Notes: generated by a model from the letters alone, not told the origin. 55,000 bases of DNA from Symbiodinium natans (GCA_905221605.1 CAJNDS010002812.1:125001-180000); one strand, 5' to 3'; positions 1-10,391 are shown, counted from the first letter of the stretch. Program-made: numbers and translations.

Positions 1-255
1 ACCACAAACGTACGGTCCAAGGCGCAAAAGCGAGGTGAGAGCGCCCCAGAATGCGCACGTCGAGCGGGTGGGAACGAACACGGCCTTGACGCCAGAATGC
101 GACGCACCGTGAGATATCGTGAGGAGCGTGCTCCAAGGCCGAAAATCGACGACGGGAACTTGTACAGACGACCGGGAGCAACATTGCAACCAGTTGAATG
201 AACGCCGTCCAAGAGCCCGAGCAAGTCCCGCGAGGAAGGACAACACATCACGTCT

Positions 256-386
256 TATATAGGGCTTTAATAAATTAGCATAGTTTTTTTTTTTTTTTTT
301 TGGGGGGGGGGGGGGGGTTATTCTAGTATAAGAATAAAGGGGCCATCAGGAATACTACTAGCAAATAAATATTCCGACCCCTATAG
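256..386. mobile_element. Foldback family D, copy D1, with T18G16 tract
   Basis: Ends TATAGGGCTTTAATAAATTAG and (right) ATATTCCGACCCCTATA; interior TTATTCTAGTATAAG. A run of 18 T and 16 G (284-317) lies at the spot where other copies have a short T/G run. Confidence 0.82.
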
Positions 387-633
387 TGCGGAACCAGGAG
401 TGCACGGCAAGAGCGCATTTTGTCATGTCGGACGACGCCCAAACGATGCATTACCTCCACCAACGACCTGACCTAAACCCTAAACCCTAAACTCTACCTA
501 AACTCTACTGTAAAGCCTAAACCCTAAACCCTAACCCAGTTTCTGTGTGGTTTGCAGCTTCAAGTGGAGATCATTGGGCCGCCCCGTGAAAACCGAAGCC
601 CTGCTCCACTCGCAGCTGGCGAGAAGGGTTTAG
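387..633. other. No gene seen
   Basis: Mixed sequence with scattered CCCTAAA units at 473-535. The first 255 bases of the window likewise show nothing I can name. Confidence 0.7.
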
Positions 634-808
634 TTCGGGTTCAGGGTTCAGGGTTCAGGGTTCAGGGTTCAGGGTTCAGGGTTCAGGGTTCAGGGTTTAG
701 GGTTTAGGGTTTAGGGTTTAGGGTTTAGGGTTTAGGGTTTAGGGTTTAGGGTTTAGGGTTTAGGGTTTAGGGGTTGGGGTTCAGGGTTGAGGGTTCAGGG
801 TTTAGGCT
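634..808 (+). repeat. TTCAGGG block followed by TTTAGGG block
   Basis: About eight TTCAGGG units (to about 695) switch abruptly to about eleven TTTAGGG units (to 771), then degenerate copies. Confidence 0.95.
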
Positions 809-901
809 TTAGGGCTTAAAGCGCAGGTGGCAAGAATGGTTTAGGGCACTTTAGGTCTTAGGGCAGTGTAGGGCTGGCTTGTTAACTCGGAGTCGATGTC
901 T

Positions 902-1007
902 CCTAAACCCCAAACCCTAAACCCTAAACCCGAAACCCTAGACCCTAAACCCCAAACCCTGAAACCTGAACCCTAAACCCTGAGCCCTAAACCCTAAACC
1001 CTAACCC
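902..1007 (-). repeat. Degenerate CCCTAAA array
   Basis: About 15 units with CCCCAAA, CCCGAAA, CCTAGAC and CCTGAAC variants; opposite polarity to the array at 634-808. Confidence 0.9.
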
Positions 1008-2459
1008 TTCAGTGCAGCACCCGACAAGTTCGCAAATTCACTGGCACTTTGGTGCCAGTGCTCCGTCGAAGAAGCGGTGTGGGAGGGATATGTTGGGCGG
1101 GGGTCCACTTGGTCTAGGAAATGCACACCAGAACTGCCTGCTGCTGTGTGGTTGTTTCTAGTTTCTTTCAAGCTGATGCTGCCGCTGCGGTTCTGCCAGA
1201 GGCTGATCTATGCAGCGGCCATGAAGACCGAAGCCCTGGCCTATCCCTTGCTCAGCAGTGTGCTCTATGAAATAGAGCTCATGCTGCGAGTGTTGCCGGT
1301 TGGCACTTTGGTAGGTGCGAGCAGTGTTGTCGTCGTCAAGTGAGTGGGAGAGGAGTTCCTGGCAGAGCTGACCGGTTTCTGCCTGCACGAAAAGGTTTTG
1401 AGTCGCGTCGGTTTGGGTTTGCTCTTTGCTTCCCCAAGTACGGTGTGTTCTGAGCCGAAGGTCGCGCCACCAATCAGAGAGCTTTCTCTCTTATGTTTGA
1501 GGCGGCATGGGCTGAATAAGGGGCCCTTTTGGGGTCTCTACTGTCGTATGGTGACTGTAGGGTGCGGAAATTCTTAAAACCCTTAACGGCCCTAAACGCA
1601 TAGATACTGAATCTAGAAGCGACATCCCTACTACATCCCGAACCAGTAAACCTGTATACCAGTAACTGGGTTCTGGAGTACTATACTTCAATACTTTTTT
1701 TCTGGGTTCCTATTATAGCTACTTATACCTAAAACGTCTATACCTTTTTTCCAGGCTCTGCTCCAAAGTAGGGCGTAAGCCCCGCAGAAGTGACCCTGAA
1801 CCGTAAACCCAAAGCCCACAATCTGGGAGGTGCTCGACCATTCCCGGCTTTCAGGGGTCAGGGTTTAGGGGTTAGGGTTTAGGGTTTAGGTTTTCGGGTT
1901 TAGGGTGTCGTCTCGAGCTCTAGGCTTGAACCCGAAATCCCAAGACCCCCGAGGCCGACACTCCCCCTAAAAGCCCGAAACTCCGTAAGCCAAGCCGCAA
2001 TATCCCATACTGTATGAACCCCCATGGTAGTTTTCATATTATGCTCTGGTTGCGGCTCATGGCCATTCCAGCAAACACACCTTGCCTTCCTTGTGACTGT
2101 GTGTTTGACACGAAACTCTAAGCCCCAAACCCGTTTAGGGGTTTGGGATGTGCATCTCGTTCTTTTGGCGGGGGGGGGGGGGGGGGGGTGTCAGGGTTCC
2201 AGGGAGTCGTATTCGAGGCTTCGGGTTTGGGGTCCTAAGCACTTTGTGTTTCCTTCCGTCATGAGCACGGCATGCCCAGAACAAGCATCCAAAAGTGCCC
2301 AGGTGGGCAACATCAGCTGTCCTTGCTGCTCACAGCGGCCAACAAATAAAAACCGGGCGTCGTAAGATGCAAGCCTTGTGCCCTAAAGCCCCAGTCCTGA
2401 GTCCCGGACTGGTCGGGATCGGATCCGCATCTGCCCATCTTAAACCCTGGCAGAAATTA
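1008..2459. other. Unique sequence without a supported gene
   Basis: Open frames of 66-113 codons occur on both strands but overlap each other and have no coding signature. A short TTTAGGG cluster lies at 1859-1902. Confidence 0.65.
2170..2188 (+). repeat. G19 homopolymer
   Basis: Uninterrupted G run in otherwise mixed sequence. Confidence 0.9.
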
Positions 2460-2515
2460 CATGGGGGTTCCGAAATTAGGGGCACTCCTTTTGTACCCCA
2501 AATTGAATAGAATCC
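2460..2515. mobile_element. Foldback family F, fragment F3
   Basis: ATGGGGGTTCCGAAATTAGG is the left end of the family; the copy breaks off at a CCCTAAA array (2514-2560). Confidence 0.6.
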
Positions 2516-2682
2516 CCTAAACCCTAAACTCTAAACCCTAAACCCTAAACCCTAAACCAATCCCCTTAAAGGGACCACCCCACAAAGGGCACCCTCATTT
2601 TCGGAAGACATGGCTGCAACTGCTGTTTCCATCGGACTTCCATCTATGGAAGTGGAGGCCTGCACCCCCTCCCCCGCCACGC

Positions 2683-2788
2683 TTTAGGGTTTAGGGGTTA
2701 GGGTTTAGGGTTAGGGGTTTAGGGTTTAGGTTTTAGGGCTTAGGGTTTAGGGTTTAGGGTTTAGGGTTCAGGGTTTAGGGTTTAGGGA
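2683..2788 (+). repeat. TTTAGGG array
   Basis: About 14 units with occasional insertions or one TTCAGGG. Confidence 0.93.
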
Positions 2789-2937
2789 CCTTACAGGTAC
2801 AGCTGCGCGATGCTGTAGGGATTTCGGGCTGTTTTTTTTTTCAGAATCGGGGTCAGGGATCACCACTTGGGCCGATGATTCAGTCTTGGTTAGTACTCTA
2901 TACCCTAAACCCTAAATCCTAAACCCTAAACCCGAAA

Positions 2938-3601
2938 CCTAGACCTTTCAGCCGACCTCCCACTCGTTCACACCGTACAAAGAGCCTAATCAAAATTCCG
3001 GAGCCCGGTAATGGTAAACCTGAAGCCCTGAAGAAGAAACAACTCGAAAAGAATAAGCCCCTGGGTATATGGAAGAATCCACACTCCGTGCCCTTCAGGT
3101 CGTACCCCCCTAAAGTCTTCCCTTAACCTCCTTATGTGATTCAATATTCCCTCAAGGAGTCCTGCAAACCCCAGGCCCTAAACCCCCGGAACCCAGTATG
3201 ATGAACCCCCAAACTCAAAGGTCCAAGGCAGAATCACAGTTTGGTAAGGTACAGGTGGCTTAGGGTTTAGGGTTTGTGGCTTCTTGGGGTGGGTGGTTGA
3301 GAGGTTTGGAGGTTGCGGAAAAACATGGTGCAGCATCGCTGCCCCCCGAACCCCCCCTCACACCCCCACCCCGCGGTCCGCCTGGGGGTTTAAAAGAATT
3401 AGGGTTGAGCAGTTTAGGGTCTTTAGGGGGAGTCCAGGAACACAGGGGCAGGTTAGAACATAATGTCCAATTTCAGTACCCTCAATCCCCTGTATAAACC
3501 TCATAGAGCCATACATCATAAACATGAGTTTTTGTGGGCGCCCAAAACCTACCCCACTCGGGGGGACTACAGGAATTCAAGGTTCAGGGCTTAGGGCTTC
3601 G
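2938..3601. other. No gene seen
   Basis: Unique sequence with isolated CCCTAAA units. A 73-codon frame at 3276-3497 is proline-rich and unconvincing. Confidence 0.65.
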
Positions 3602-3728
3602 TACTTGGAAGTTCATGGGTAGTTATAAGTGGGGGTTTATCAGTGGGAGAACTAGAGTTCTAAGTGTTTTAACCTTACTTAAGGGTATCTGTAACCCTAC
3701 AAATAACTACCTATGAACCTTCAAGTAG
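3602..3728. mobile_element. Foldback family A, copy A1
   Basis: Inverted arms ACTTGGAAGTTCATGGGTAG (left) and its near complement ending CCTTCAAGTA (right), about 125 bp, no coding capacity. The family is MITE-like: it recurs at 6988, 11519, 15402, 29150 and 38336. Confidence 0.8.
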
Positions 3729-4478
3729 GGCTTGGAGGGCTCCCGGGCGCTGGCTGTTCCCTGCCAGGAGGCGTTCGTGCAGCGGGTTGGCTCCATGCCT
3801 TTCAAGAGATCCAGGGACCCTAAACTCAACCCTCAACCCCTTCACCCTGAACCCTAAACCCGAAGCCCGAAGCCTTTGTCCAAAAGCGCCCACCTCCCCC
3901 AAAATTAGAGCCCACAATGAGGATCAATCGAGGAATGCAAGACTTGGGCAGGGGTTGGACCCCGAACCCTAAACCCCGAGGGTTGCGCAAATAGGGGCCT
4001 AACCCTCAGGAACCGATAAGAGCTCAGTGTTTTCCCACCACCCTAAAGCCCCTGCGCATCCCGACATTGGTCGTTCTCTAATGTAAGTTCCCTTTGCGGG
4101 CTCCGGAAAATTGGTGCCGTACTCTATTACAGAGGGACCCGAATTTCGAGAGCTACCCGGCATCTTTAGCCCGAAAGCTACAGGAGGGATCGTAGCTTTA
4201 GGCCCGACAGGAGGATGAGCATTGGGGGGCCGGGGGGGGGGGGGGGGGGGGCGCCTGCTTCGAGGAAGGAAGTTCCTACTCCTTTCCCGTGCGTCACACT
4301 CCCCACCGAAATGTTCAGCAACAAAATATACTTAGGATATATTTCCATTCCTGGGAGTGAATCTCCAAACTGGGGCAGCTCCGAATAGGGGGGCCGGTGT
4401 TTCCGCATTCTTAAGTAGGAAGCCTCAAGCTGCGACTGCAACTTAGAGAACTGACTATGTATGAAACAGGGTCTATGT
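3729..4478. other. No gene seen
   Basis: Scattered CCCTAAA units near 3840-3975, otherwise unique sequence around the G20 run. Confidence 0.65.
4232..4251 (+). repeat. G20 homopolymer
   Basis: Uninterrupted; GGGGGG precedes it. Confidence 0.9.
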
Positions 4479-4543
4479 TAGGGTTTAGGGTTTAGGGTTT
4501 AGGGTTTAGGGTTTAGGGTCTAGGGTCTAGGGTCTAGGGTTTA
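4479..4543 (+). repeat. TTTAGGG array ending in TCTAGGG units
   Basis: Six TTTAGGG units followed by three TCTAGGG units. Confidence 0.93.
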
Positions 4544-4621
4544 TCGGAGAACCGAAGCAATCGTCGCGGGCAGTTGACAGGTTGCTTCTCGGCTTCGGAA
4601 GGTGCATCAGGGACTCGGGTT

Positions 4622-4708
4622 AACCCTAAACCCTAAACCCTAAACCCTAAACCCTAAACCCTAAACCCTAAACCCTAAACCCTAAACCCTAAACCCTAAA
4701 CCCTAAAG
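4622..4708 (-). repeat. CCCTAAA array, near perfect
   Basis: Twelve uniform units; it faces away from the + strand arrays on either side (4479-4543 and 4816-4902). Confidence 0.95.
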
Positions 4709-4815
4709 CTTTTAGGCCCTCGCGCGCTTGCGCCGAGCCCTGAAACCCCAACTTTGGAAGTTGCCGTATCAAGGCTCGGAGATCATCGACCTGTTCGAAA
4801 GTGGCTCGGAGCCAC

Positions 4816-4902
4816 TAGGGGTTTAGGGTTTAGGGTTTAGGGTTTAGGGTTTAATTAGGGTTTAGGGTTTAGGGTTTAGGGTTTAGGGTTTAGGGTTCAG
4901 GG
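4816..4902 (+). repeat. TTTAGGG array
   Basis: Two blocks joined by TTTAATTAGGG at about 4849. Confidence 0.93.
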
Positions 4903-5313
4903 CCGCTGGTATCAGGAGGAGTATCCCTCTCTTCGCATAGCAGCATCCGAGATTGTGAATACCCAAAGCCCTGAGCGCTGAACCCATGTAGCGTCTGCAC
5001 TGCTCACCTTGAGCCGCAGGAGACTACCATAGTCGGCTTTTTATACCACAAAGAGATGTGCTTCCCTGTGACTGAAAAGGCATGCGATCATATCGTTCAA
5101 GTGCTGGGAACATTATCAGTTCCGATATAGGCTCTGCACCTCACGCACATAAACCCTCGACCCAAGCTCAACCTCCATTGAACGGTTTAGGACGGCCCAA
5201 GATGGCAGGACCCAATCACCTTTGCTTGCTGCGCACCTCCAGTGCCCCTCTTCTTTTCAACCTCCCCTATCTGGCCCTTGGCGACTGGGGCGCCGGATCG
5301 GCTGGCATCCGCT

Positions 5314-5378
5314 GGGGTTTAAGGGTTTAGGGGCTAAGGGTTTAGGGTTTTAGGGTTGAGGGTTTAGGGTTTAGGGTT
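5314..5378 (+). repeat. Degenerate TTTAGGG array
   Basis: Units of irregular length followed by a T7G8 run. Confidence 0.85.
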
Positions 5379-5577
5379 TTTTTGGGGGGGGCTGCTGCGA
5401 GCGTAGCAGGGGAAGTTGCGCCAATGCCTAGGCTACTGCTGCCTCCGTTGAGGGTCGGCGTTGCGCCACCGGGTCCCGACGAGGAATCTCCTGGCAATCA
5501 ACCCACCCTGCTTCCTTCCTGCTTCCTTTTGAGGGCCCTTCGCCCCTCCCTCCCCCCCCCCCGTCCCCCCAAAAAGG

Positions 5578-5637
5578 AAACCCTAAACCCTAAAACCTGA
5601 ACCCTGAACCCTGAACCCTAAACCCTAAACCCTAAAC
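5578..5637 (-). repeat. CCCTAAA/CCCTGAA array
   Basis: About eight units, the middle three CCCTGAA. Confidence 0.9.
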
Positions 5638-6051
5638 CTCCCCAAACCCCCCGACTGCTGCTTACCAGAGGCCGCCTAGATGCTCTTCTGGCCAAGCACA
5701 CTTCGCAGCTGCACGACCGTCTCGTGTGCCTGGGAAATTGGTTAAGGTTCGGGGCTTAGTATCGTTTTTGAGTGTTGAAGGGGGTTTTAAGTTCACGGGT
5801 TTGGGGTCAAAATTCGTTGCGCCGAACCAACTCTCATGTGTGAGGGCATGGACTTGACTGGAAGCGTCCCGATGAAAGACGCATTTTGAAAGTGAATGCT
5901 CAGCATGCAGAAATGGAGACATTGCTGGCTTCGTGTAACAAGCGTGGGTTTCAGTTGCTTATAGAGTCTGGATGGTGGCCTTGCGTGGAATGCGGCTGTA
6001 TCAGGCAGGACCCCAAAACTTTGATCCTACATGACAGCTCAGTCAGGTATC

Positions 6052-6171
6052 CTAGGTAGGATAAGGGGGACCCTTAAAAGGGAACCCTTCTTAACCCTCT
6101 TCTGGCTCTCTTACACAGGGACCTTATTCAGAGGGTCTATATTCCCAAGGGTCCCCCTAATCCTATCCCTT
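6052..6171. mobile_element. Foldback family E, copy E1
   Basis: About 120 bp with inverted ends CTAGGTAGGATAAGGGGGAC and CAAGGGTCCCCCTAATCCTA. The interior (CTCTTCTGGCTCTCTTA, then GGGACCTTATTCAGAGGGTC) is shared with E2, but without telomere-like units. Confidence 0.88.
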
Positions 6172-6987
6172 AAGGTAACAACTAGTTGAGAGGTAGGGCT
6201 TCTAATGAATCCGAGAACAAGCATGGCTACGCCTTCGCAAATCACTACTTTTGTCAGAAACAGATCAACCTCAAACTGGTTCAGCAAATACCGTTGTTTT
6301 CCGGGTTCGCTTGCTAAGCCCTAAACACGAAAACTCACCGGATCGGGTTCAGGAAGTCGCTTCTACCCCTGGCGCAGAGATCAGATCGGCGACAGGGCAG
6401 CAGATGCTTGGCGACGCAAGTGGTTTATCCGCGCCCGGCCCGAGAGCTAGGAAGTTCACGCTGTGAATATCTTGGGGAAGTAGCAGCTGCAACAAGTTTC
6501 CACCTATTGGGTTGCAAACCTAAAGCCCCCAATTCCTAATTCCTAAACCCTAAACCCTCAACCCTAAATCCTAAACCCTTAACCCCTGGACCCTTAAACC
6601 CTCGACCTTGCTGTTGAGAGCTGTGACTTGAGGTAAGCGCTTCGTTACGCCAGCGACCCTTAGCACCAACTCCTCGGTCACTCTTCCGAAGGTGGGGGCG
6701 CAGCATGCTAGTGACTGCAATAGGTTCAGGGGTCAAGGGTTCGTTTAGGATTCAGGGCTCTGCAGCCCCCCTACGTTCTGGCTAGAGCCTGTTAAGTGGG
6801 CCCGGGTCTCTATGATTTCTGGTTTTGTGGCCAACCTTCTGCACTTGTACTCACAGAACTTGGCCAGGAAGCATAAGGAAGATAGGTACTCCACCCTGAA
6901 CCAGAAACCCTAAGATAGGATGTAGAGTAAGGAAGAGAGGCACTCCACCATGAGCCATAAGCCCTAAACCCGATCGTGTAGAAACCT
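6172..6987. other. No gene seen
   Basis: Contains a degenerate CCCTAAA cluster (6540-6600). Two similar pieces, GTACTCCACCCTGAACCAGA and GCACTCCACCATGAGCCATA (about 6886 and 6940), form a 54-bp imperfect duplication. Confidence 0.65.
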
Positions 6988-7085
6988 CTACTTTGAGGTT
7001 CATGGGTAGCTATAAGTGGGGTTGTAATACCATTATCTAGGGTTCTTATAACCCTACTTACAGCTACCCATGGACCTTCAAGTAG
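6988..7085. mobile_element. Foldback family A, copy A2
   Basis: 98 bp with arms CTACTTTGAGGTTCATGGGT and a right end CATGGACCTTCAAGTAG. A CCCCAAA array starts at its last base. Confidence 0.85.
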
Positions 7086-7146
7086 CCCCAAACCCCAAAC
7101 CCCAAACCCCAAACGCCAAACCCCAAACCCCAAACCCCAAACCCCG
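7086..7146 (-). repeat. CCCCAAA array
   Basis: About eight CCCCAAA units that start at the end of foldback copy A2. Confidence 0.95.
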
Positions 7147-7657
7147 ATCCCCTTGGAGACTTGGCACTCTATGACCGCTGCTAGCATCAGACAAAAGCTT
7201 CTTCCACCATTGCACGCTAGAGCTCGTTTTATCTCTTTTCGCAAACAGTTCGAGCTTTATCGCGCCAACATTTCTGAAAGATTGCACCTGCAGGATGTGC
7301 GGCCTTATGACTCTCCGCACATTTGTAGCCCTCTGTGGCTCCGGCGTCATCGCTGCTACTTTTGTGCTCTCAAATTTGATTTCTCTTCTAAGTCCGAACG
7401 TTTTCTTAGACGTTGCCCTGACAGAAACTTGCTTGATTCGCAGCTGGCCCAGCATTGGCTGGATCAAATCACTGCTGCTCTCACAGTGCTTGATAACATA
7501 ATTTCCAGATTGGCCAGAAATGACGATGCGGTTTGACCCGCACTTACCTGCCAAAACTAACAGTATCACCTGAAGCGCATTCCTCCGCAAGTAGCATTCT
7601 TGAGAGTGTACAAACCACTCCTGTATCACCTTCGACGTAACAGACTTCGGTCCGATT
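7147..7657 (+). other. Unique block between CCCCAAA arrays
   Basis: Holds a 127-codon + frame (7153-7536) with ordinary composition but no recognisable domain, and overlapping minus frames that run into the arrays. Chance is a sufficient explanation. Confidence 0.5.
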
Positions 7658-7804
7658 AAACCCCAAACCCCAAACCCCAAACCCCAAACCCCAAACCCCA
7701 AACCCCAAACCCCAAACCCCAAACCCCAAACCCCAAACCCCAAACCGCAAACCCCAAACCGCAAACCCCAAACCCCAAACCCCAAACCCCAAACCCTAAA
7801 CCCT
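7658..7804 (-). repeat. CCCCAAA array, 21 units
   Basis: Almost uniform CCCCAAA over 147 bp with two CCGCAAA units; the last two units revert to CCCTAAA. With the 7086-7146 array it brackets about 510 bp of unique DNA. Confidence 0.97.
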
Positions 7805-7918
7805 ACTCGTAACTACCCAACAAGTTGCCTGCGGTTGAGAGGGGACGGCCAGAACGCTTGAAAAGCCCGGAGCGTTCACACTCGAGGCCCTCGGGCTGAA
7901 GTTCCAGGGGGTTTACGG

Positions 7919-7999
7919 TTGAGGGTTCAGGGTTCAGGGTTCAGGGTTTGGGGTTTAGGGTTTAGGGTTTTGGGTTTAGGGTTTAGGGCTCAGGGTTCG
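7919..7999 (+). repeat. TTCAGGG/TTTAGGG array
   Basis: About eleven mixed units. Confidence 0.9.
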
Positions 8000-8091
8000 T
8001 TGAGTGTGTCTAGAGCTTCAGCTGGGTTTGCACAGCAGATGCGAAGGACTGTGGGTCCGAAAAGCCTCCCCCGGAACGAAGCGGTTCAGTT

Positions 8092-8152
8092 TAGGGTATA
8101 GGGTTTAGGGTTTAGGGTTTCGGGTTTCGGGTTTAGGGTTTAGGGTTTAGAG
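8092..8152 (+). repeat. TTTAGGG array with TTTCGGG units
   Basis: About eight units, two of them TTTCGGG. Confidence 0.9.
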
Positions 8153-8354
8153 TATTGAAGTCGAAATTTAGCCTGGACTCGCAGCTTTTGCACCAACCTG
8201 AAGCTCCCCTGAACCCATGAGCACTGAACCCCAGAGCTGGAAACCCCAGAGCTCCAGCCCCAGACCCGACGCCATGATCCCAGAACCCCAGCACAGTTGC
8301 CTGTCCCTAAACCCTAAACCTCTCTTTCATATATAATTTAAATGTTAAGGAGTT

Positions 8355-9186
8355 ACTGGGCAAGGTCATTTTTTTACTGGGCAAGGTCATTTTTTTACTG
8401 GGCAAGGTCATTTTTTTACTGGGCAAGGTCATTTTTTTACTGGGCAAGGTCGTTTCGTCAAAAAAACGACCTTGCCCAGTAAAAAAATGACCTTGCCCAG
8501 TAAAAAAATGACCTTGCCCAGTAAAAATGTTACTGGGCAAGGTCATCTTTTTACTGGGCAAGGTCATCTTTTTACTGGGCAAGGTCATCTTTTTACTGGG
8601 CAAGGTCATTTTTTTACTGGGCAAGGTCATTTTTTTACTGGGCAAGGTCATTTTTTACTGGGCAAGGTCATTACTGGGCAAGGTCATTTTTTTACTGGGC
8701 AAGGTCATTTTTTACTGGGCAAGGTCATTTTTTTACTGGGCAAGGTCATTTTTTTTACTGGGCAAGGTCATTTTTTTACTGGGCAAGGTCATTTTTTTAC
8801 TGGGCAAGGTCATTTTTTTACTGGGCAAGGTCATTTTTTTACTGGGCAAGGTCATTTTTTTACTGGGCAAGGTCATTTTTTACTGGGCAAGGTCTTTTTT
8901 ACTGGGCAAGGTCATTTTTTTACTGGGCAAGGTCATTTTTTTACTGGGCAAGGTCATTTTTTTACTGGGCAAGGTCATTTTTTTACTGGGCAAGGTCATT
9001 TTTTACTGGGCAAGGTCATTTTTTTACTGGGCAAGGTCATTTTTTACTGGGCAAGGTCATTTTTTTACTGGGCAAGGTCATTACTGGGCAAGGTCATTTT
9101 TTTACTGGGCAAGGTCATTTTTTTACTGGGCAAGGTCATTTTTTTACTGGGCAAGGTCATTTTTTACTGGGCAAGGTCGTTTCGTC
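8355..9186 (+). repeat. 21-bp tandem array with an inverted block
   Basis: About 39 units of ACTGGGCAAGGTCAT plus a T-run (20-22 bp as the T-run varies). Five direct units (8355-8455) are followed by three inverted ones (8464-8522), then about 30 direct ones to 9186. Each direct block ends in a variant unit with GTCGTTTCGTC (8449-8459 and 9177-9186). Both strands are open through the array (FTGQGHF or MTLPSKK repeats); these are readings of the repeat, not genes. Confidence 0.97.
8392..8526. repeat. Foldback at the array inversion
   Basis: The arms 8392-8455 and 8464-8526 are reverse complements over about three units, with an 8-base spacer (CGTCAAAA, 8456-8463). The innermost 17 bases (8439-8455 and 8464-8480) match perfectly. 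It would form a very stable hairpin. Confidence 0.9.
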
Positions 9187-9190
9187 CAAA

Positions 9191-9405
9191 GGTGTTTAGG
9201 ATTTCCGGGCCTAATGGTTAGGGTTTCAAGGCCTCACGGCCTGGTGTTTAGGGTTTCAGGGCCTCAAGGCCTGCTGTTTAGGGTTTCACGGCCTCACGGC
9301 CTGGTATTTAGGGTTTCAGGGTTTCAGGGCCTCAAGGCCTGGTGTTTAGGGTTTCAGGGCCTCAAGGCCTGGTGTTTAGGGTTTCAAGGCCTCAAGGCCG
9401 GGTGT
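9191..9405 (+). repeat. 30-bp tandem array with GGCCTCAAGGCC core
   Basis: About seven imperfect units, each made of one TTTAGGG plus TTTCAGGGCCTCAAGGCC and TGGTG. CAAGG alternates with CACGG between units. The core is itself a short inverted repeat (GGCC...GGCC). It begins right after the 21-bp array. Confidence 0.9.
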
Positions 9406-9566
9406 GGCTTGTGTTAAGTGCTTGGTACTACGGCGTGATTGGTGCATCCGAAGAGAAAATAAGTAACCTTCTATTTTCTTAATGTTATGGGATTCTTTGG
9501 GCGGGTGGGTTTTTTCCGTTGCCTAGATACACTGCTGGCCTAGTAAATGCTCGAACTTGAGATGCT

Positions 9567-9668
9567 GAACCCTAAACCCTAAACCCTAAACCCTAAACCC
9601 TAAACCCTAAACCCTAAACCCTGAATCCTAAACCCTAAACCCTAAACCCTACACCCTAAACCCTAAAC
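9567..9668 (-). repeat. CCCTAAA array
   Basis: About fourteen units, with CCTGAAT and CCTACAC variants. Confidence 0.95.
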
Positions 9669-9773
9669 AGTGAACCTTGAGGGCCTTGCGGAGGGTACTC
9701 TCACTCTGCCGGTGGCTGGCAGCAGCGGTCGGAAGCATGTGCAGCAGGCTGGGTGTGGCGGAGCCACGGGATG

Positions 9774-9922
9774 GGTTTAGGGTTTAGGGTTTAGGGTTTA
9801 GGGTTTAGGGTTTAGGGTTTAGGGTTTAGGGTTTAGGGTTTAGGGTTTAGGGTTTAGGGTTTAGGGTTTAGGGTTTAGGGTCTAGGGTCTAGGGTTTAGG
9901 GTTTAGGGTTTAGGCTTTAGGG
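9774..9922 (+). repeat. TTTAGGG array, 21 units
   Basis: Uniform except for two TCTAGGG units at about 9880-9893 and one GCTTTAGGG at the end. Confidence 0.97.
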
Positions 9923-10340
9923 TGCTGTGAAGGTTAGGTCTCGGAACAAGCTCGAAAGCTTCGTGAGGTGCGAGGAGCAGCTTTGGCCCGATTGTGGAGG
10001 GCCAGCTAACACTTTTCTCCCACCCCACGCCGTCCGAGGCCGCAAAGCCACCCAAACCTATTCCTTTTAGGGTTTAGGCCAAAAAACTCAGGCAACAGCT
10101 TCTTGAAAAACTCATTCAGGAGAGAAGAAAGCAGGGGGTCAGGAGGCAGCGGACCAGAAAGGCCAGAGGGGTCAGGCGGGTCAGGGCAGGGGCCTGCCCC
10201 CCGGAAAATGCCAGACTAGGGCCTAGGGTGGTCCCGAGGAGAACGTGTTGTGGGAGGCAGGCGAGCCCTGGGTCGGCTTGCGCCATCGAGGTCAAAGGGC
10301 TTAACCGCCCCCCAACGTAGGGGGGCGGCCTTGGCCCTGA

Positions 10341-10391
10341 GTTTAGGGTTTAGGGTGTAGGGTTTAGGGTTTAGGGTTTAGGGTTTAGGGC
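10341..10391 (+). repeat. TTTAGGG array
   Basis: Seven units with one TGTAGGG. Confidence 0.9.

Larger units (their letters stand above)
4903..6051. other. No gene seen
   Basis: Unique stretches between two short arrays (5314-5378 and 5578-5637). Open frames reach only 86 codons. Confidence 0.65.

Noticed and set aside
7078-7785. 235-codon minus-strand frame with GFGVWGL repeats
   Set aside because: Both ends read CCCCAAA arrays; the middle has no recognisable domain.
8355-9186. CRISPR-like array
   Set aside because: There are no unique spacers: units are contiguous and differ only in T-run length, and the setting is eukaryotic.
8472-9417. Long open frames of 249 and 296 codons through the 21-bp array
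   Set aside because: They are translations of the tandem repeat (FTGQGHF, LLGKVIF); the period of 21 keeps all frames open on both strands.
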